From an uncultured Clostridia bacterium (lineage in GTDB: Bacteria; Bacillota; Clostridia; UMGS1810): a DNA stretch of 64,000 nt. How positions within the stretch are numbered: the first letter of the stretch is position 1; every line of letters begins with the position of its first letter. Below the pieces are notes generated by a model. It worked only from the letters and a program-made list of their open reading frames with translations. It was not told the DNA's origin and did no database searches. The stretch is from contig CAKSTL010000009.1 in assembly GCA_934500875.1 (NCBI GenBank), positions 1 through 64,000 of the forward strand, read 5' to 3'. Below are positions 8,893 through 16,943 of this stretch, in pieces. Made by a program: the position numbers and the translations under genes.

Positions 8893-8968
8893 GCCTCTGT
8901 AGCTCAGTAGGTAGAGCAGGGGACTGAAAATCCCCGTGTCGGTGGTTCGATTCCGCCCGGAGGCACCA
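8893..8968 (+). tRNA. tRNA-Phe (GAA)
   Basis: Acceptor GCCTCTG/CGGAGGC, anticodon GAA in loop CTGAAAA, and encoded CCA. A 78-bp spacer precedes it, the longest in the cluster. Confidence 0.97.
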
Positions 8969-8996
8969 TAGCTTTGTTTAAACCAAAGCTATAAAT

Positions 8997-9071
8997 GCGG
9001 GAGTGGCTCAGTGGTAGAGCGTCACCTTGCCAAGGTGAACGTCGCGAGTTCGAATCTCGTCTTCCGCTCCA
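8997..9071 (+). tRNA. tRNA-Gly (GCC)
   Basis: Acceptor GCGGGAG/CTTCCGC, anticodon GCC in loop TTGCCAA, and encoded CCA. A short hairpin (AGCTTTG and CAAAGCT, 8970-8990) lies between tRNA-Phe and this gene. Confidence 0.97.
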
Positions 9072-9113
9072 TTTTCACAAAAGACGCACTTTACGCTGCG
9101 TCTTTTGATTTAT

Positions 9114-9187
9114 GGCGCCATAGCCAAGTGGTAAGGCAGAGGTCTGCAACACCTTCACCACCAGTTCAAATCTGGTTGGCGCCTCCA
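9114..9187 (+). tRNA. tRNA-Cys (GCA)
   Basis: Acceptor GGCGCCA/TGGCGCC, anticodon GCA in loop CTGCAAC, and encoded CCA. A hairpin built on AAAGACGCA and TGCGTCTTT lies upstream at 9080-9107. Confidence 0.97.
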
Positions 9188-9249
9188 TTAGCTTTGCGGT
9201 GTCTGATTTTCTTCAGACGCCGCAAAACAAATTTTCAATTAAATTTTTC

Positions 9250-9326
9250 GGGCCTTTAGCTCAGTTGGTTAGAGCAACCGGCTCATAACCGGTTGGTCCG
9301 GGGTTCGAGTCCCTGAAGGCCCACCA
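9250..9326 (+). tRNA. tRNA-Met (CAT), elongator type
   Basis: Acceptor GGGCCTT/AAGGCCC, anticodon CAT in loop CTCATAA, and encoded CCA. It could in principle be the lysidine-modified tRNA-Ile2, but the body resembles elongator tRNA-Met. Its 3' end is part of the long palindrome described separately. Confidence 0.93.
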
Positions 9327-9376
9327 ATAATAAAAGCCGTTGCTTTTGCAGCGGCTTTTATTATTGGTGGGCCTTC
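9315..9376 (+). terminator. 25-bp perfect palindrome spanning the tRNA-Met 3' end
   Basis: Arms 9315-9339 and 9352-9376 are perfectly complementary over 25 bp with a 12-nt loop. The left arm contains the last 12 nt of tRNA-Met including CCA; the right arm is their inverted copy. It probably ends the tRNA transcript (CGGCTTTTATTATT side), but it is far longer than a terminator needs. Confidence 0.8.
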
Positions 9377-9567
9377 CCTTTGGGCGGATTCAAACGTCGT
9401 GCAAGCACTCGTTTTCATCACGCAGGGACTCTCGGGCTAAAAAACAGTATACCATACTGTTTTTTTAACGCCCTCGTCTAAAGGCCCACAAAAATCATTA
9501 CATTTGCAGCGGCTTTTATTATTGGTGAGCCTTCCCTTCGGGCGGATTCAAACGTCGTGCAAGCACT
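9345..9567. repeat. 65-bp direct repeat downstream of the tRNA cluster
   Basis: Two 65-bp copies (9345-9409 and 9503-9567) differ at two positions and are offset by 158 bp. Each starts in the right arm of the tRNA-Met palindrome and continues through a GGCGGATTCAAACGTCGTGC core. Between them lies a stem-loop with arms AAAAAACAGTAT and ATACTGTTTTTT (9439-9467). Confidence 0.85.
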
Positions 9568-9705
9568 TGAAAAGTTGTTTTTGCAATGGGTTGTTTTATA
9601 AAAAATGAATTATAATAAATAACGGCGGATTTTTTGCTTTCTTGCAGCGGTCGGTGATAATCGGTTGAAAATGCAGATTTAAAGAATTAGATTTGGAGGA
9701 AACAT

Positions 9706-9807
9706 ATGAAGATTCTTATATACGGTGCGGGCGTGCTGGGCTGCAATCCGGCAAGAAATCTGCTTCGTGCCGGGAAGGATGTTAACATACGTATTTTGCT
9801 TGTGTAA
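9706..9807 (+). pseudogene. Truncated N-terminus of a ketopantoate reductase-like (ApbA/PanE) gene
   Basis: A GGAGG site and ATG start a 33-codon frame whose first residues (MKILIYGAGVLG, then ARNLLRAGKDV) are the Rossmann GxGxxG start of the 2-dehydropantoate 2-reductase family. The homology stops at about residue 27 and the frame closes at TAA 9805-9807. The rest of the gene is absent, so this is a remnant rather than a functional gene. It lies among repeats just past the tRNA cluster, a likely rearrangement point. Confidence 0.65.
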
Positions 9808-9872
9808 CAAAAGGAAGAAATACACACTCTTTTACGATAAATTTGACGGTTTTATGATATATTGCAATAAGG

Positions 9873-9903
9873 GGCTGAAAGCAAAAATCATGCTTTCAGC
9901 CCT
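9873..9903. terminator. Stem-loop between two gene remnants
   Basis: Arms GGGCTGAAAGC and GCTTTCAGCCC are perfect over 11 bp with a 9-nt loop. It lies downstream of the SLH remnant on the minus strand and of the ApbA remnant on the plus strand. No long T-run follows on either side. Confidence 0.55.
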
Positions 9904-9917
9904 AAAAATATTCGGAT

Positions 9918-10066
9918 TATTTTATATTTTCAATATAAGCGGAAAGACGTTCCATAACGGACGCAAACTGCGCACGGGTTAAATTCCCGTTTGGCTCAAT
10001 GAGTCTGCCGTCGTGGCCTTTTATAACATTGTTTTCCGCTCAATGCCCGTCAATATCCGCAAATTT
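9918..10066 (-). pseudogene. Remnant of an SLH-domain surface protein
   Basis: The minus strand encodes the last SLH repeat of a surface protein: KFADIDGH, then AENNVIKGHDG, then NGNLTRAQFASVMERL, ending at TAA 9918-9920. The conserved Trp after DGH is replaced by TGA, and a further in-frame TAA precedes KFADIDGH. No upstream gene body is present, because the next gene is the ABC transporter on the same strand. It is therefore a decayed C-terminal fragment, related in type to the SLH genes at 18.2-21.8 kb. Confidence 0.7.
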
Positions 10067-10123
10067 TTAATCCGAGCGTGTTACGGCAGCGGTTTTTATT
10101 TTTGGCGGTATTGATATGACGTA

Positions 10124-11866
10124 TTATTTTCCGCTTTCTTCTTTTGCTCTTGTATTATAGAGCATTGCGTAAAATCCGTTCTTTTTAAGAAGCTGTGTAT
10201 GCGTGCCTTGTTCTATGATATTTCCGTCCTTCATAACCAGAATTACGTCTGCTTCACGTATTGTCGAGAGCCTGTGCGCCACGATAAAGCTTGTTCTGCC
10301 TGCCATCATTTTTGCAAAAGCCGACTGTATTTTAATTTCCGTTCTTGTGTCGATTGATGATGTTGCCTCGTCCAGAATAAGCATGGGGGGCAGCGACAGC
10401 ATAACACGGGCTATGCAAAGAAGCTGTTTCTGACCTGCCGAGAGGTCTGCCGCACCTTCGCCTATGACGGTATCGTAGCCGTTGGGAAGCCTTTTTATAA
10501 ACGAATGTGCATATGCGCCCTTTGCCGCTGCGACAACTTCTTCATCTGTTGCGTCCGGCTTTGCGTAGGCTATATTTTCACGCACTGTTCCCGTTTTGAG
10601 CCACGTATCCTGAAGCACCATACCAAAGCTTTTTCTCAGCGTTTTTCGGCTGAAATTGCGTATATCTTCGCCGTCAACGGTTATTTTGCCTTCGCAGACG
10701 TCATAAAAACGCATAAGAAGGTTTATGAGCGTGGTTTTTCCGCAGCCGGTGGGCCCCACAATCGCTATTCGCTGACCTTTTTTTGCGTTAATGGTGATAT
10801 TTTTAAGCAGAGGCTTGTCTTTTGTATAGCTGAACGAAACGTTATCAAAGGTTACGTTTCCTGTGTTTTTGATTGTTTCCGACTCGGGCAAATCGGGGAT
10901 TTCCTCCGTTTCGTCCAGGAGAGAAAAAATTCTTTTAAGCGACGCACTTGCGTTTTGAAGCTCGGTTATAACGCCGCTGATTTCGTTAAAAGGTTTTGCG
11001 TACTGTCCCGCATAGCTTAAAAACACGCTGAGCTGTCCTACGGTTATGCGTGCGCTGATTGTAAAAATTGCGCTAATCAGCGTTACGGCGGCATAGATGA
11101 TATTGTTTAAAAGCCTTGTGCTTGGGTTTGTGAGGCTGGAGAAAAACGTTGCCTTAAATGCGGCATTTTTGAATTTTTCGTTTACAATGTCAAATTCTTT
11201 TAACGTTTCTTCCTCGTGCATATATGCGTTTATAACCTTCATACCGTCCGTAAATTCGTTTATCATAGCGGTTTGCTCGCCTCTGAGGCGTGCCTGTGCG
11301 CCAAACCAGCGCAGAATTTTTTTTGAGATAAACCGTGCGGTAAAGAGCGAAAGAGGTGTGAGAGCACCCACGATAAGCGTGACCGAAACGTTATAATAAA
11401 ACATAACAACGAGCGTTCCGACGATTGCTATAATGCCCGTAAAAAGCTGCGAAAGCCCCATAAGCATACCGTCCGAAAAGGTATCGACATCTGAAATTAT
11501 GCGGCTTAAAAGGTCGCCCGAGGGGTGGGTATCGAGAAACGATAGCGGAAGCTTTTGAAGCTTTGTAAACATATCCTTTCTTAAATCACGTGATATGCAA
11601 AACGAAATTTTGTTATTGCACATTGCCATAATCTGCTGTGATACTGCCGCCGCTGCCGCAGACGCTGCGACAAAGTAAATATATTTTAAAACACCGTGAA
11701 ACCCGACGTTTCCTTTGCCGAGCATAAAATCTATTGCACGTCCGCAGAAAACCGGTATGGCAAGGGCTGCTGCGGAGGTTATAAATGCGCACAAGAAGCT
11801 TAAAACCGCAAGCGGAATATACGGCTTTAAATAGGGGATAAGCTTTTTAAATTCGGTTTTATTCAT
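10124..11866 (-). CDS. ABC exporter half-transporter, canonical-site subunit
   Basis: A 580-residue type IV ABC exporter half with an N-terminal six-helix membrane domain (about 20-310) and a C-terminal nucleotide-binding domain. Walker A is GPTGCGKTT, the signature is LSAGQ (degenerate), Walker B LILDEATSS keeps the catalytic Glu, and the H-loop is VAHR. With the upstream gene it forms a heterodimer of the LmrCD/BmrCD/TM287-288 kind, usually exporting drugs or lipids. The ATG at 11866 follows GGAGGAT and overlaps the upstream gene by 8 nt; the longer frame to 11992 lies inside that gene. Confidence 0.92.
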   Translation of the reverse strand: MNKTEFKKLIPYLKPYIPLAVLSFLCAFITSAAALAIPVFCGRAIDFMLGKGNVGFHGVLKYIYFVAASAAAAAVSQQIMAMCNNKISFCISRDLRKDMFTKLQKLPLSFLDTHPSGDLLSRIISDVDTFSDGMLMGLSQLFTGIIAIVGTLVVMFYYNVSVTLIVGALTPLSLFTARFISKKILRWFGAQARLRGEQTAMINEFTDGMKVINAYMHEEETLKEFDIVNEKFKNAAFKATFFSSLTNPSTRLLNNIIYAAVTLISAIFTISARITVGQLSVFLSYAGQYAKPFNEISGVITELQNASASLKRIFSLLDETEEIPDLPESETIKNTGNVTFDNVSFSYTKDKPLLKNITINAKKGQRIAIVGPTGCGKTTLINLLMRFYDVCEGKITVDGEDIRNFSRKTLRKSFGMVLQDTWLKTGTVRENIAYAKPDATDEEVVAAAKGAYAHSFIKRLPNGYDTVIGEGAADLSAGQKQLLCIARVMLSLPPMLILDEATSSIDTRTEIKIQSAFAKMMAGRTSFIVAHRLSTIREADVILVMKDGNIIEQGTHTQLLKKNGFYAMLYNTRAKEESGK

Positions 11867-13583
11867 CTTTATCCTCCTTTGTGTGGGCACTTTTGTAAAT
11901 TTCGCTGTAGACGGCGCAATTTTCAAGAAGTTCCTTATGCGTTCCGCAGCCTGCAAGCCTGCCGTCCTCCAAAACAAGAATTTTGTCGGCATTTTCGATT
12001 GCCGCCGTTCTTTGGCTTACTATAAACATAGTCGGCTTGTTATCAAGATTTGCGATTGCCCGCCTCATTGCGGCGTCGGTTGCATAGTCAAGCGCAGAGG
12101 AGCTGTCGTCAAGAATAAGGACGTCGGGCTTTGCGATAACCGCACGTGCAACCGAAAGACGCTGTTTTTGTCCTCCCGAAAGGTTTCTGCCGCCCTGTTC
12201 GATAACTGCGTCAAGACCGCCTTCTTTTTGTTTTACAAATTCTTCTGCCTGTGCAATTTTAAGCGCCTCCCACATTTCTTTATCGTCTGCGTCGGGGTTG
12301 CCGTAGAGGAGGTTGCTTCTTACCGTTCCTGCAAAAAGCTGAGTTTTTTGCATAACAACGGCGATTTTGCTGCGCAGGGCGGCTCTTTGCCATTCTTTTA
12401 TGTTATGTCCCATAAAATATACGTTTCCGCTGCTTGCGTCATAAAAACGTGCGATAAGGTTTACAAGCGAGGATTTTCCGCTGCCTGTTCCGCCGATAAT
12501 TCCGATTGTGTTGCCTTTATCGGCACAAAAGCTTATATCGGTAAGCGAGTTTTCGCCGCCTTTATTATATCTTAGCGAAACGTTTTCAAAACGCACTGCC
12601 TCTTTGGAGCTGCCCGACAGGATATTGCCGTACTGCATTGTGCTTTTTGTATCGAGAATATGCCCTATTCTTGAACTGCTTACAACCGCCTTGCTGAGAA
12701 GGACGATAAGATTTGCAAGTTTTACAAGCTCAACCAGAATTTGCGAGAGGTAGTTTATAAGGGCGATTACGTTTCCCGAAAGGAGCGTTCTGGAATTCAC
12801 TTTAACGGCGCCGAACCACAGTATAAGGATTATTGCCGCATTTATTGCGATATAGCTTAAGGGATTCATCAGCGCACCGATATTTCCTGCGTTTAGCTGA
12901 AGGCTTGAAAGATACGAATTTTCTTTGTCAAAACTTGTTTTTTCGTCGTTTTCTTTTCCGAAGGCACGTATAACACGCACACCTTCAAGATTTTCTCTTG
13001 CCGCTCCCGTTACGGCATCGAGCTGGTGCTGCTGTTTTTTGTATTTCGGCTTTGTTATAAACATTATGCCGAAAACTATGATAAACAGGATTGGAATTGC
13101 CGCCGCAAAGATGAGTGCAATATCAAAATTTATGGAAAACGCCATAATCATTGCGCCGAAAACTATAAACGGACTTCTCAGAAACAGGCGCAGAAACATA
13201 TTTATGCCGTTTTGCACCTGATTTACGTCGGCGGTCATTCTTGTTATAAGGGTGGACGAGCCTAAAGAGTCAAGCTCTGAAAAGCTTAAACCCTGAATAT
13301 GCTTAAGAAGCTTATGCCTCAGACTTGCAGATGTGCCGATTGCCGCTTTTGCCGCAAAATACTGCGCCGTAAAGCTTGACAAAAGCCCGAGAAGCGCCAT
13401 AATTATAAGGATTGCAAAGTTTTTTAAAATGTAGGGGACATCACCCTGCATTATTCCTTTGTCGATAATTTTTGCAACGACAAGCGGCACTATAAGGTCA
13501 AACAGCGCCTCAAGCATTTTAAAAAGCGGCGCAAGTATACTTTCTTTTTTATATTGTTTAAAAAACGGCAACAGATATTTCAT
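11859..13583 (-). CDS. ABC exporter half-transporter, degenerate-site subunit
   Basis: A 574-residue partner of the gene at 10124-11866. The membrane domain is N-terminal and the NBD C-terminal. Walker A GGTGSGKSS and signature LSGGQ are intact, but Walker B reads LILDDSSS (catalytic Glu replaced by Asp) and the H-loop reads VSQR (His replaced by Gln). Combined with the LSAGQ of the partner, this yields one canonical and one degenerate ATP site, the hallmark of heterodimeric exporters. The ATG at 13583 is chosen over TTG 13598 because GGAAGGA lies between them. The substrate cannot be told from sequence. Confidence 0.92.
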   Translation of the reverse strand: MKYLLPFFKQYKKESILAPLFKMLEALFDLIVPLVVAKIIDKGIMQGDVPYILKNFAILIIMALLGLLSSFTAQYFAAKAAIGTSASLRHKLLKHIQGLSFSELDSLGSSTLITRMTADVNQVQNGINMFLRLFLRSPFIVFGAMIMAFSINFDIALIFAAAIPILFIIVFGIMFITKPKYKKQQHQLDAVTGAARENLEGVRVIRAFGKENDEKTSFDKENSYLSSLQLNAGNIGALMNPLSYIAINAAIILILWFGAVKVNSRTLLSGNVIALINYLSQILVELVKLANLIVLLSKAVVSSSRIGHILDTKSTMQYGNILSGSSKEAVRFENVSLRYNKGGENSLTDISFCADKGNTIGIIGGTGSGKSSLVNLIARFYDASSGNVYFMGHNIKEWQRAALRSKIAVVMQKTQLFAGTVRSNLLYGNPDADDKEMWEALKIAQAEEFVKQKEGGLDAVIEQGGRNLSGGQKQRLSVARAVIAKPDVLILDDSSSALDYATDAAMRRAIANLDNKPTMFIVSQRTAAIENADKILVLEDGRLAGCGTHKELLENCAVYSEIYKSAHTKEDKDE

Positions 13584-13687
13584 ACCGAATCCTTCCAAAA
13601 AATATTTTTATTTTAGTATTTTACCACTTTAAGAAAAATATTGCAACAAGAATGAGTAAATTAGCAGTCAAATATTTGAAAAAAGTG

Positions 13688-13716
13688 TTGACATTTGGCC
13701 AAAAATGTGAGATAAT
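13688..13716 (+). promoter_or_regulatory. Promoter of the lysine riboswitch operon
   Basis: TTGACA (13688-13693) and GATAAT (13711-13716) are separated by 17 bp, about 30 bp before the riboswitch. Confidence 0.8.
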
Positions 13717-13744
13717 CTAAAAAGGTTGTATTAAATTTACAGTC

Positions 13745-13920
13745 AACTAATGGTAGAGGTGCGGTATTTATCAGTAATCCGGTTCATTAAAAAGGCTTTT
13801 AACCGGGTGAAAGGAAACGCCGCCGAAACGTACGGAGGTTATGCCTTTATTCGTCCGTCCGTTGGGTTGCAGCAGAATATGCTGCAGACTGTCACTTTTG
13901 TGAAGCGCTATCCGTAGTTT
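13745..13920 (+). promoter_or_regulatory. Lysine riboswitch (L-box)
   Basis: The segment carries the conserved blocks of the L-box aptamer in order: GGTAGAGGTGCGG, an AGTAA element, GTGAAAGGAAACGCCGCCGAA, GTTGGG, and the closing GACTGTCAC with GAAGCGCTATCC. It precedes an intrinsic terminator (13937-13979), so lysine binding should end transcription before the ABC importer genes. This identifies the importer's likely substrate better than the protein sequences do. Confidence 0.92.
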
Positions 13921-13936
13921 TTGGTATTTTGGTTAT

Positions 13937-13979
13937 AAAGCCGTGTACGTTAAACTATTTAGCGTTCACGGCTTTTTTT
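13937..13979 (+). terminator. Riboswitch-controlled terminator
   Basis: Stem AAAGCCGTG / CACGGCTTT, extended inward by weaker pairing, is followed by seven T. It is the expression platform of the L-box. Confidence 0.85.
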
Positions 13980-14015
13980 GACTTTGTAAAAATATTTAAA
14001 AAGGGGTAATGACAG

Positions 14016-14858
14016 ATGAAAAAACTTATTTCAATTCTTATGGCACTTATTATTACTGTAAGCTTTGCGGCTTGCGGAAATAAAGCGGAAGATGACGGCG
14101 GAAGCGATTCAAAACAGGCGTCTGACGTTTTGAAGGTTGGTATGGAGTGCAACTATGCGCCCTACAACTGGTCGCAGACGGACGATTCAAACGGCGCTGT
14201 ACCCATCAAGAACGTTGACAATATGTATACAAACGGCTACGACGTTCAGGTTGCCGTTAAAATTGCAGAAGCTCTCGGCAAAAAGCTTGAAATTTATGCG
14301 TTTGAATGGGACGGTTTGATTCCCGGTGTTCAGTCGGGCAAGTTTGATATGATTATCGCAGGAATGAGCCCCACGGCTGAAAGAAAAGAGAAAATCGATT
14401 TTTCGGACAACTACTTTACATCTAACCTTGTTGTTGTTAAAAAGGCGGAAAATCTTTCGGATGTTAAATCCATTGCGGATTTGGACGGCAAAAAGATTGC
14501 GGCTCAGTCGGGAACATTCCACCTTACGGCGCTCACCGAACAGACAAAGGCGGCTGCAAATGAGATGTCGGACTTTACAACAATGTTTATTGCACTTAAA
14601 GCCGGCACAATTGACGGCTACATTGCGGAAGAGCCTACAGCTATGGCGATTTGCCAGGATAAGGCATACGATTACATTAAACTTGTGAACAACGACACAG
14701 GATTTAAGGTTAACGACGACGAGGTAAGCGTTGCTGTCGGCGTTAAGAAGGGTTCTGCTCTCAAAGATGAAATCAACGGCGTTTTGAAGGATTTCGGCAC
14801 GGCCGCACAGAAAGAGCTTATGGAAAAGATGGTTGCAATTGCGCCCAGCGAAGAATAA
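14016..14858 (+). CDS. Lysine ABC importer, substrate-binding lipoprotein
   Basis: A 280-residue family 3 extracellular solute-binding lipoprotein. A hydrophobic signal ends in a lipobox (SFAACG, lipidated Cys at about residue 20), followed by an acidic linker and a two-lobed binding domain with KVGMECNYAPYNW at its start and GMSPTAERKEKIDFSDNY in the middle. It captures a polar amino acid outside the cell. The L-box upstream indicates lysine. AAGGGG precedes the ATG. The permease and ATPase genes follow directly. Confidence 0.9.
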   Translation: MKKLISILMALIITVSFAACGNKAEDDGGSDSKQASDVLKVGMECNYAPYNWSQTDDSNGAVPIKNVDNMYTNGYDVQVAVKIAEALGKKLEIYAFEWDGLIPGVQSGKFDMIIAGMSPTAERKEKIDFSDNYFTSNLVVVKKAENLSDVKSIADLDGKKIAAQSGTFHLTALTEQTKAAANEMSDFTTMFIALKAGTIDGYIAEEPTAMAICQDKAYDYIKLVNNDTGFKVNDDEVSVAVGVKKGSALKDEINGVLKDFGTAAQKELMEKMVAIAPSEE

Positions 14859-14879
14859 TTTATTGGCAGGTAGAATAAA

Positions 14880-15650
14880 ATGACGGCATTTTTAAAAGAA
14901 GTAATCAATATAGCCGTAAAATACAACGGTTATTTTTTGCAGGGTATAGGCTACACAATGCTTATTGCCCTTGCAGGTACGCTGATAGGGCTTATAATAG
15001 GTCTTATAACAGGTATTATACGAACAATTCCGGCTTCAAAAAACGTTGTTGTAAGGTTTATTTTGAAGATTGTGAATTTTATTATCAGCGCATATGTTGA
15101 AATTTTCAGAGGAACGCCTATGATGGTACAGTCTATGGTAATTTTCTGGGGATATGCGTTTATGAATGACGGTCAGACGCTTCCGCTTATTCCGGCAGGT
15201 ATATTTATTGTTTCAATAAACACCGGCGCTTATATGGCGGAAATTGTCAGGGGCGGCATTATTTCGATTGACAAAGGTCAGTTTGAGGGCGCATACTCTG
15301 TCGGTATGAATCACTGGCAGACTATGGTTAACGTTATTGTTCCCCAGGCTATGCGCAATATTCTCCCGGCAATCAGTAATGAATTTGTTATCAATATAAA
15401 AGATACGTCAGTGCTTAACGTTATCGGCGTTACCGAGCTTTTCTTCTTTACGGCAAAGATTTCAAAGATGACTTGGGCAATTTTTGAAACTTACGTTGTT
15501 GCGTGCGTGGTTTATTTTGTTCTTACTTTCAGCATTACCAGGATTTTGAAATATATTGAACGCAAAATAGACGGACCTTCTTCGTATATAATTCATCATT
15601 CGTCCACAATGCCGGACGAAAGCTTTACGGCAAAGGAGGGCGCAAAATGA
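14880..15650 (+). CDS. Lysine ABC importer, permease
   Basis: A 256-residue HisM/GlnP-type membrane protein with about five helices. The family's [11 protein letters not shown] segment lies after the second helix and the EAA-loop [14 protein letters not shown] contacts the ATPase. A hydrophilic C-terminal tail of about 30 residues is longer than usual. It overlaps the ATPase gene by 4 nt (ATGA), so the two are translationally coupled. Polar amino-acid uptake is known for the family; lysine is inferred from the riboswitch. Confidence 0.92.
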   Translation: MTAFLKEVINIAVKYNGYFLQGIGYTMLIALAGTLIGLIIGLITGIIRTIPASKNVVVRFILKIVNFIISAYVEIFRGTPMMVQSMVIFWGYAFMNDGQTLPLIPAGIFIVSINTGAYMAEIVRGGIISIDKGQFEGAYSVGMNHWQTMVNVIVPQAMRNILPAISNEFVINIKDTSVLNVIGVTELFFFTAKISKMTWAIFETYVVACVVYFVLTFSITRILKYIERKIDGPSSYIIHHSSTMPDESFTAKEGAK

Positions 15651-16378
15651 GTGTAATTACAATTAAGGGGCTTAAAAAATCGTTTGGCGAAAACGAGGTT
15701 TTAAAGGATATTAATTTTTCGGTAAACAAGGGCGATGTAACCTGTATTATAGGTTCGTCCGGTTCGGGAAAATCCACGATGCTGCGGTGCATAAACCTTT
15801 TGGAAGAGCCTACCGGCGGTGAAATTATTTACAACGGTGTAAATATTCTGGAAACAAAAAATATTCCCGCATACCGTGCGAAGGTTGAAATGGTTTTTCA
15901 GAGCTTTAATCTTTTTGAAAATATGACGGTTTTGAAAAATTGTATGATTGGTCAGATGAAGGTTTTGAAATCGACCAAGGAGAACGCTAAAAAAGAGGCT
16001 ATGTATTACCTTGAAAAAGTTGGAATGGCTCCGTATATCAACGCAAAGCCGCGGCAGCTTTCGGGCGGTCAGAAGCAGAGGGTTGCCATTGCACGTGCGC
16101 TTGCCATGAAGCCCGACGTAATACTTTTTGACGAGCCGACAAGCGCTCTTGACCCGCAGATGGTGGGCGAGGTTTTGGAGGTTATCAAAAACATTGCAAA
16201 AGAGGGGCTTACAATGATTATTGTAACGCACGAAATGGCTTTTGCGAGGGATGTTTCAAATCACGTTGTATTTATGAACAACGGCGTTATTTGCGAAGAG
16301 GGTACTCCGCAGGAGATATTCACAAATCCGCAATGCCCCGAAACCAAGGCGTTTTTGACACGTTTTATGAACAATTAG
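15647..16378 (+). CDS. Lysine ABC importer, ATPase
   Basis: A 243-residue GlnQ/HisP-type ATPase. Walker [11 protein letters not shown]-loop VFQSFNLF, signature [15 protein letters not shown], Walker [14 protein letters not shown] and the H-loop His in IVTHEM are all canonical. It powers the permease encoded just upstream, with a 4-nt overlap. A terminator hairpin follows at 16405-16432. Confidence 0.95.
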   Translation: MSVITIKGLKKSFGENEVLKDINFSVNKGDVTCIIGSSGSGKSTMLRCINLLEEPTGGEIIYNGVNILETKNIPAYRAKVEMVFQSFNLFENMTVLKNCMIGQMKVLKSTKENAKKEAMYYLEKVGMAPYINAKPRQLSGGQKQRVAIARALAMKPDVILFDEPTSALDPQMVGEVLEVIKNIAKEGLTMIIVTHEMAFARDVSNHVVFMNNGVICEEGTPQEIFTNPQCPETKAFLTRFMNN

Positions 16379-16404
16379 CGCAAAGGGAAAATGAAAATTT
16401 TTAT

Positions 16405-16432
16405 AAGCTGTCGCATAATTTGCGGCAGCTTT
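16405..16432 (+). terminator. Terminator-like hairpin after the importer operon
   Basis: Arms AAGCTGTCGC and GCGGCAGCTT pair with one G-T pair around a 7-nt loop. The T-tract after it is short. Confidence 0.55.
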
Positions 16433-16441
16433 AAATTTATG

Positions 16442-16469
16442 TTGTATTTTTTTGAAAAATATGTATAAT
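16442..16469 (+). promoter_or_regulatory. Promoter of the cupin gene
   Basis: TTGTAT (16442-16447), a 16-bp spacer and TATAAT (16464-16469), 22 bp before the start codon. Confidence 0.55.
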
Positions 16470-16491
16470 AAGAATTGAGGGAGATGATTAA

Positions 16492-16830
16492 ATGGGTATT
16501 TTGAAAAATATCGATTTTGCCAATGTTTTGACTTTGAAAGACGAAATTGCGTATCAGAAGGGGCAGGTTGTGAGCAAGACGCTTGTGCAGAACGAGAGCG
16601 TCGGAATTACGCTTTTTTCGTTTGACAAAGGCGAGGAGATAAGCACGCACGAATCGGGCGGCGACGCTTTTGTTACCTGTCTTGACGGTGTGGGAAAAAT
16701 TACAATTGACGGCGAGGAATACATTCTTAACGAGGGACAGTCGATAGTTATGCCGGCACGTCATCCGCACGCTGTTTTCGGTCAGGAACAGTTTAAAATG
16801 ATGCTTGTTGTAGTTTTTGCGAAAGACTGA
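16492..16830 (+). CDS. Small cupin-domain protein
   Basis: A 112-residue single-domain cupin. Conserved motif 1 begins at EISTHESGGDAF and motif 2 at ARHPHAVFG, and the histidines plus Glu could bind a metal. Single-domain cupins of this size in anaerobes have mostly unknown roles (sugar or amino-acid isomerases, small-molecule binding). It is monocistronic with its own promoter. GGGAGA precedes the ATG. Confidence 0.85.
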   Translation: MGILKNIDFANVLTLKDEIAYQKGQVVSKTLVQNESVGITLFSFDKGEEISTHESGGDAFVTCLDGVGKITIDGEEYILNEGQSIVMPARHPHAVFGQEQFKMMLVVVFAKD

Positions 16831-16911
16831 TTTTTTGCAAAATTCGTTTGCGTTTTGCTTATTTTAATCGAGATAACGCCGAACTTTGAAATTTTTTAAA
16901 GCAAAAGCCGC

Positions 16912-16936
16912 AATACGAAAAAGTATTACGCTTTTT
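16912..16936 (-). terminator. Terminator-like hairpin after the methyltransferase gene
   Basis: On the minus strand AAAAGCGTAATAC pairs with GTATTGCGGCTTTT (one mismatch) just past the stop codon of the gene at 16944-17846. Confidence 0.5.
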
Positions 16937-16943
16937 GATGTTT

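Noticed and set aside
8696..9259. ORFs of 63 and 82 codons overlapping the tRNA genes
   Set aside because: They are translations of tRNA sequence; the cloverleaves are unambiguous and no ribosome site precedes the frames.
9918..10020. TGA in place of the conserved SLH Trp as evidence of stop-codon reassignment
   Set aside because: Only this decayed fragment shows it; a second stop precedes it, and many intact genes (for example several phage and ABC genes) end at TGA with ATGA overlaps.
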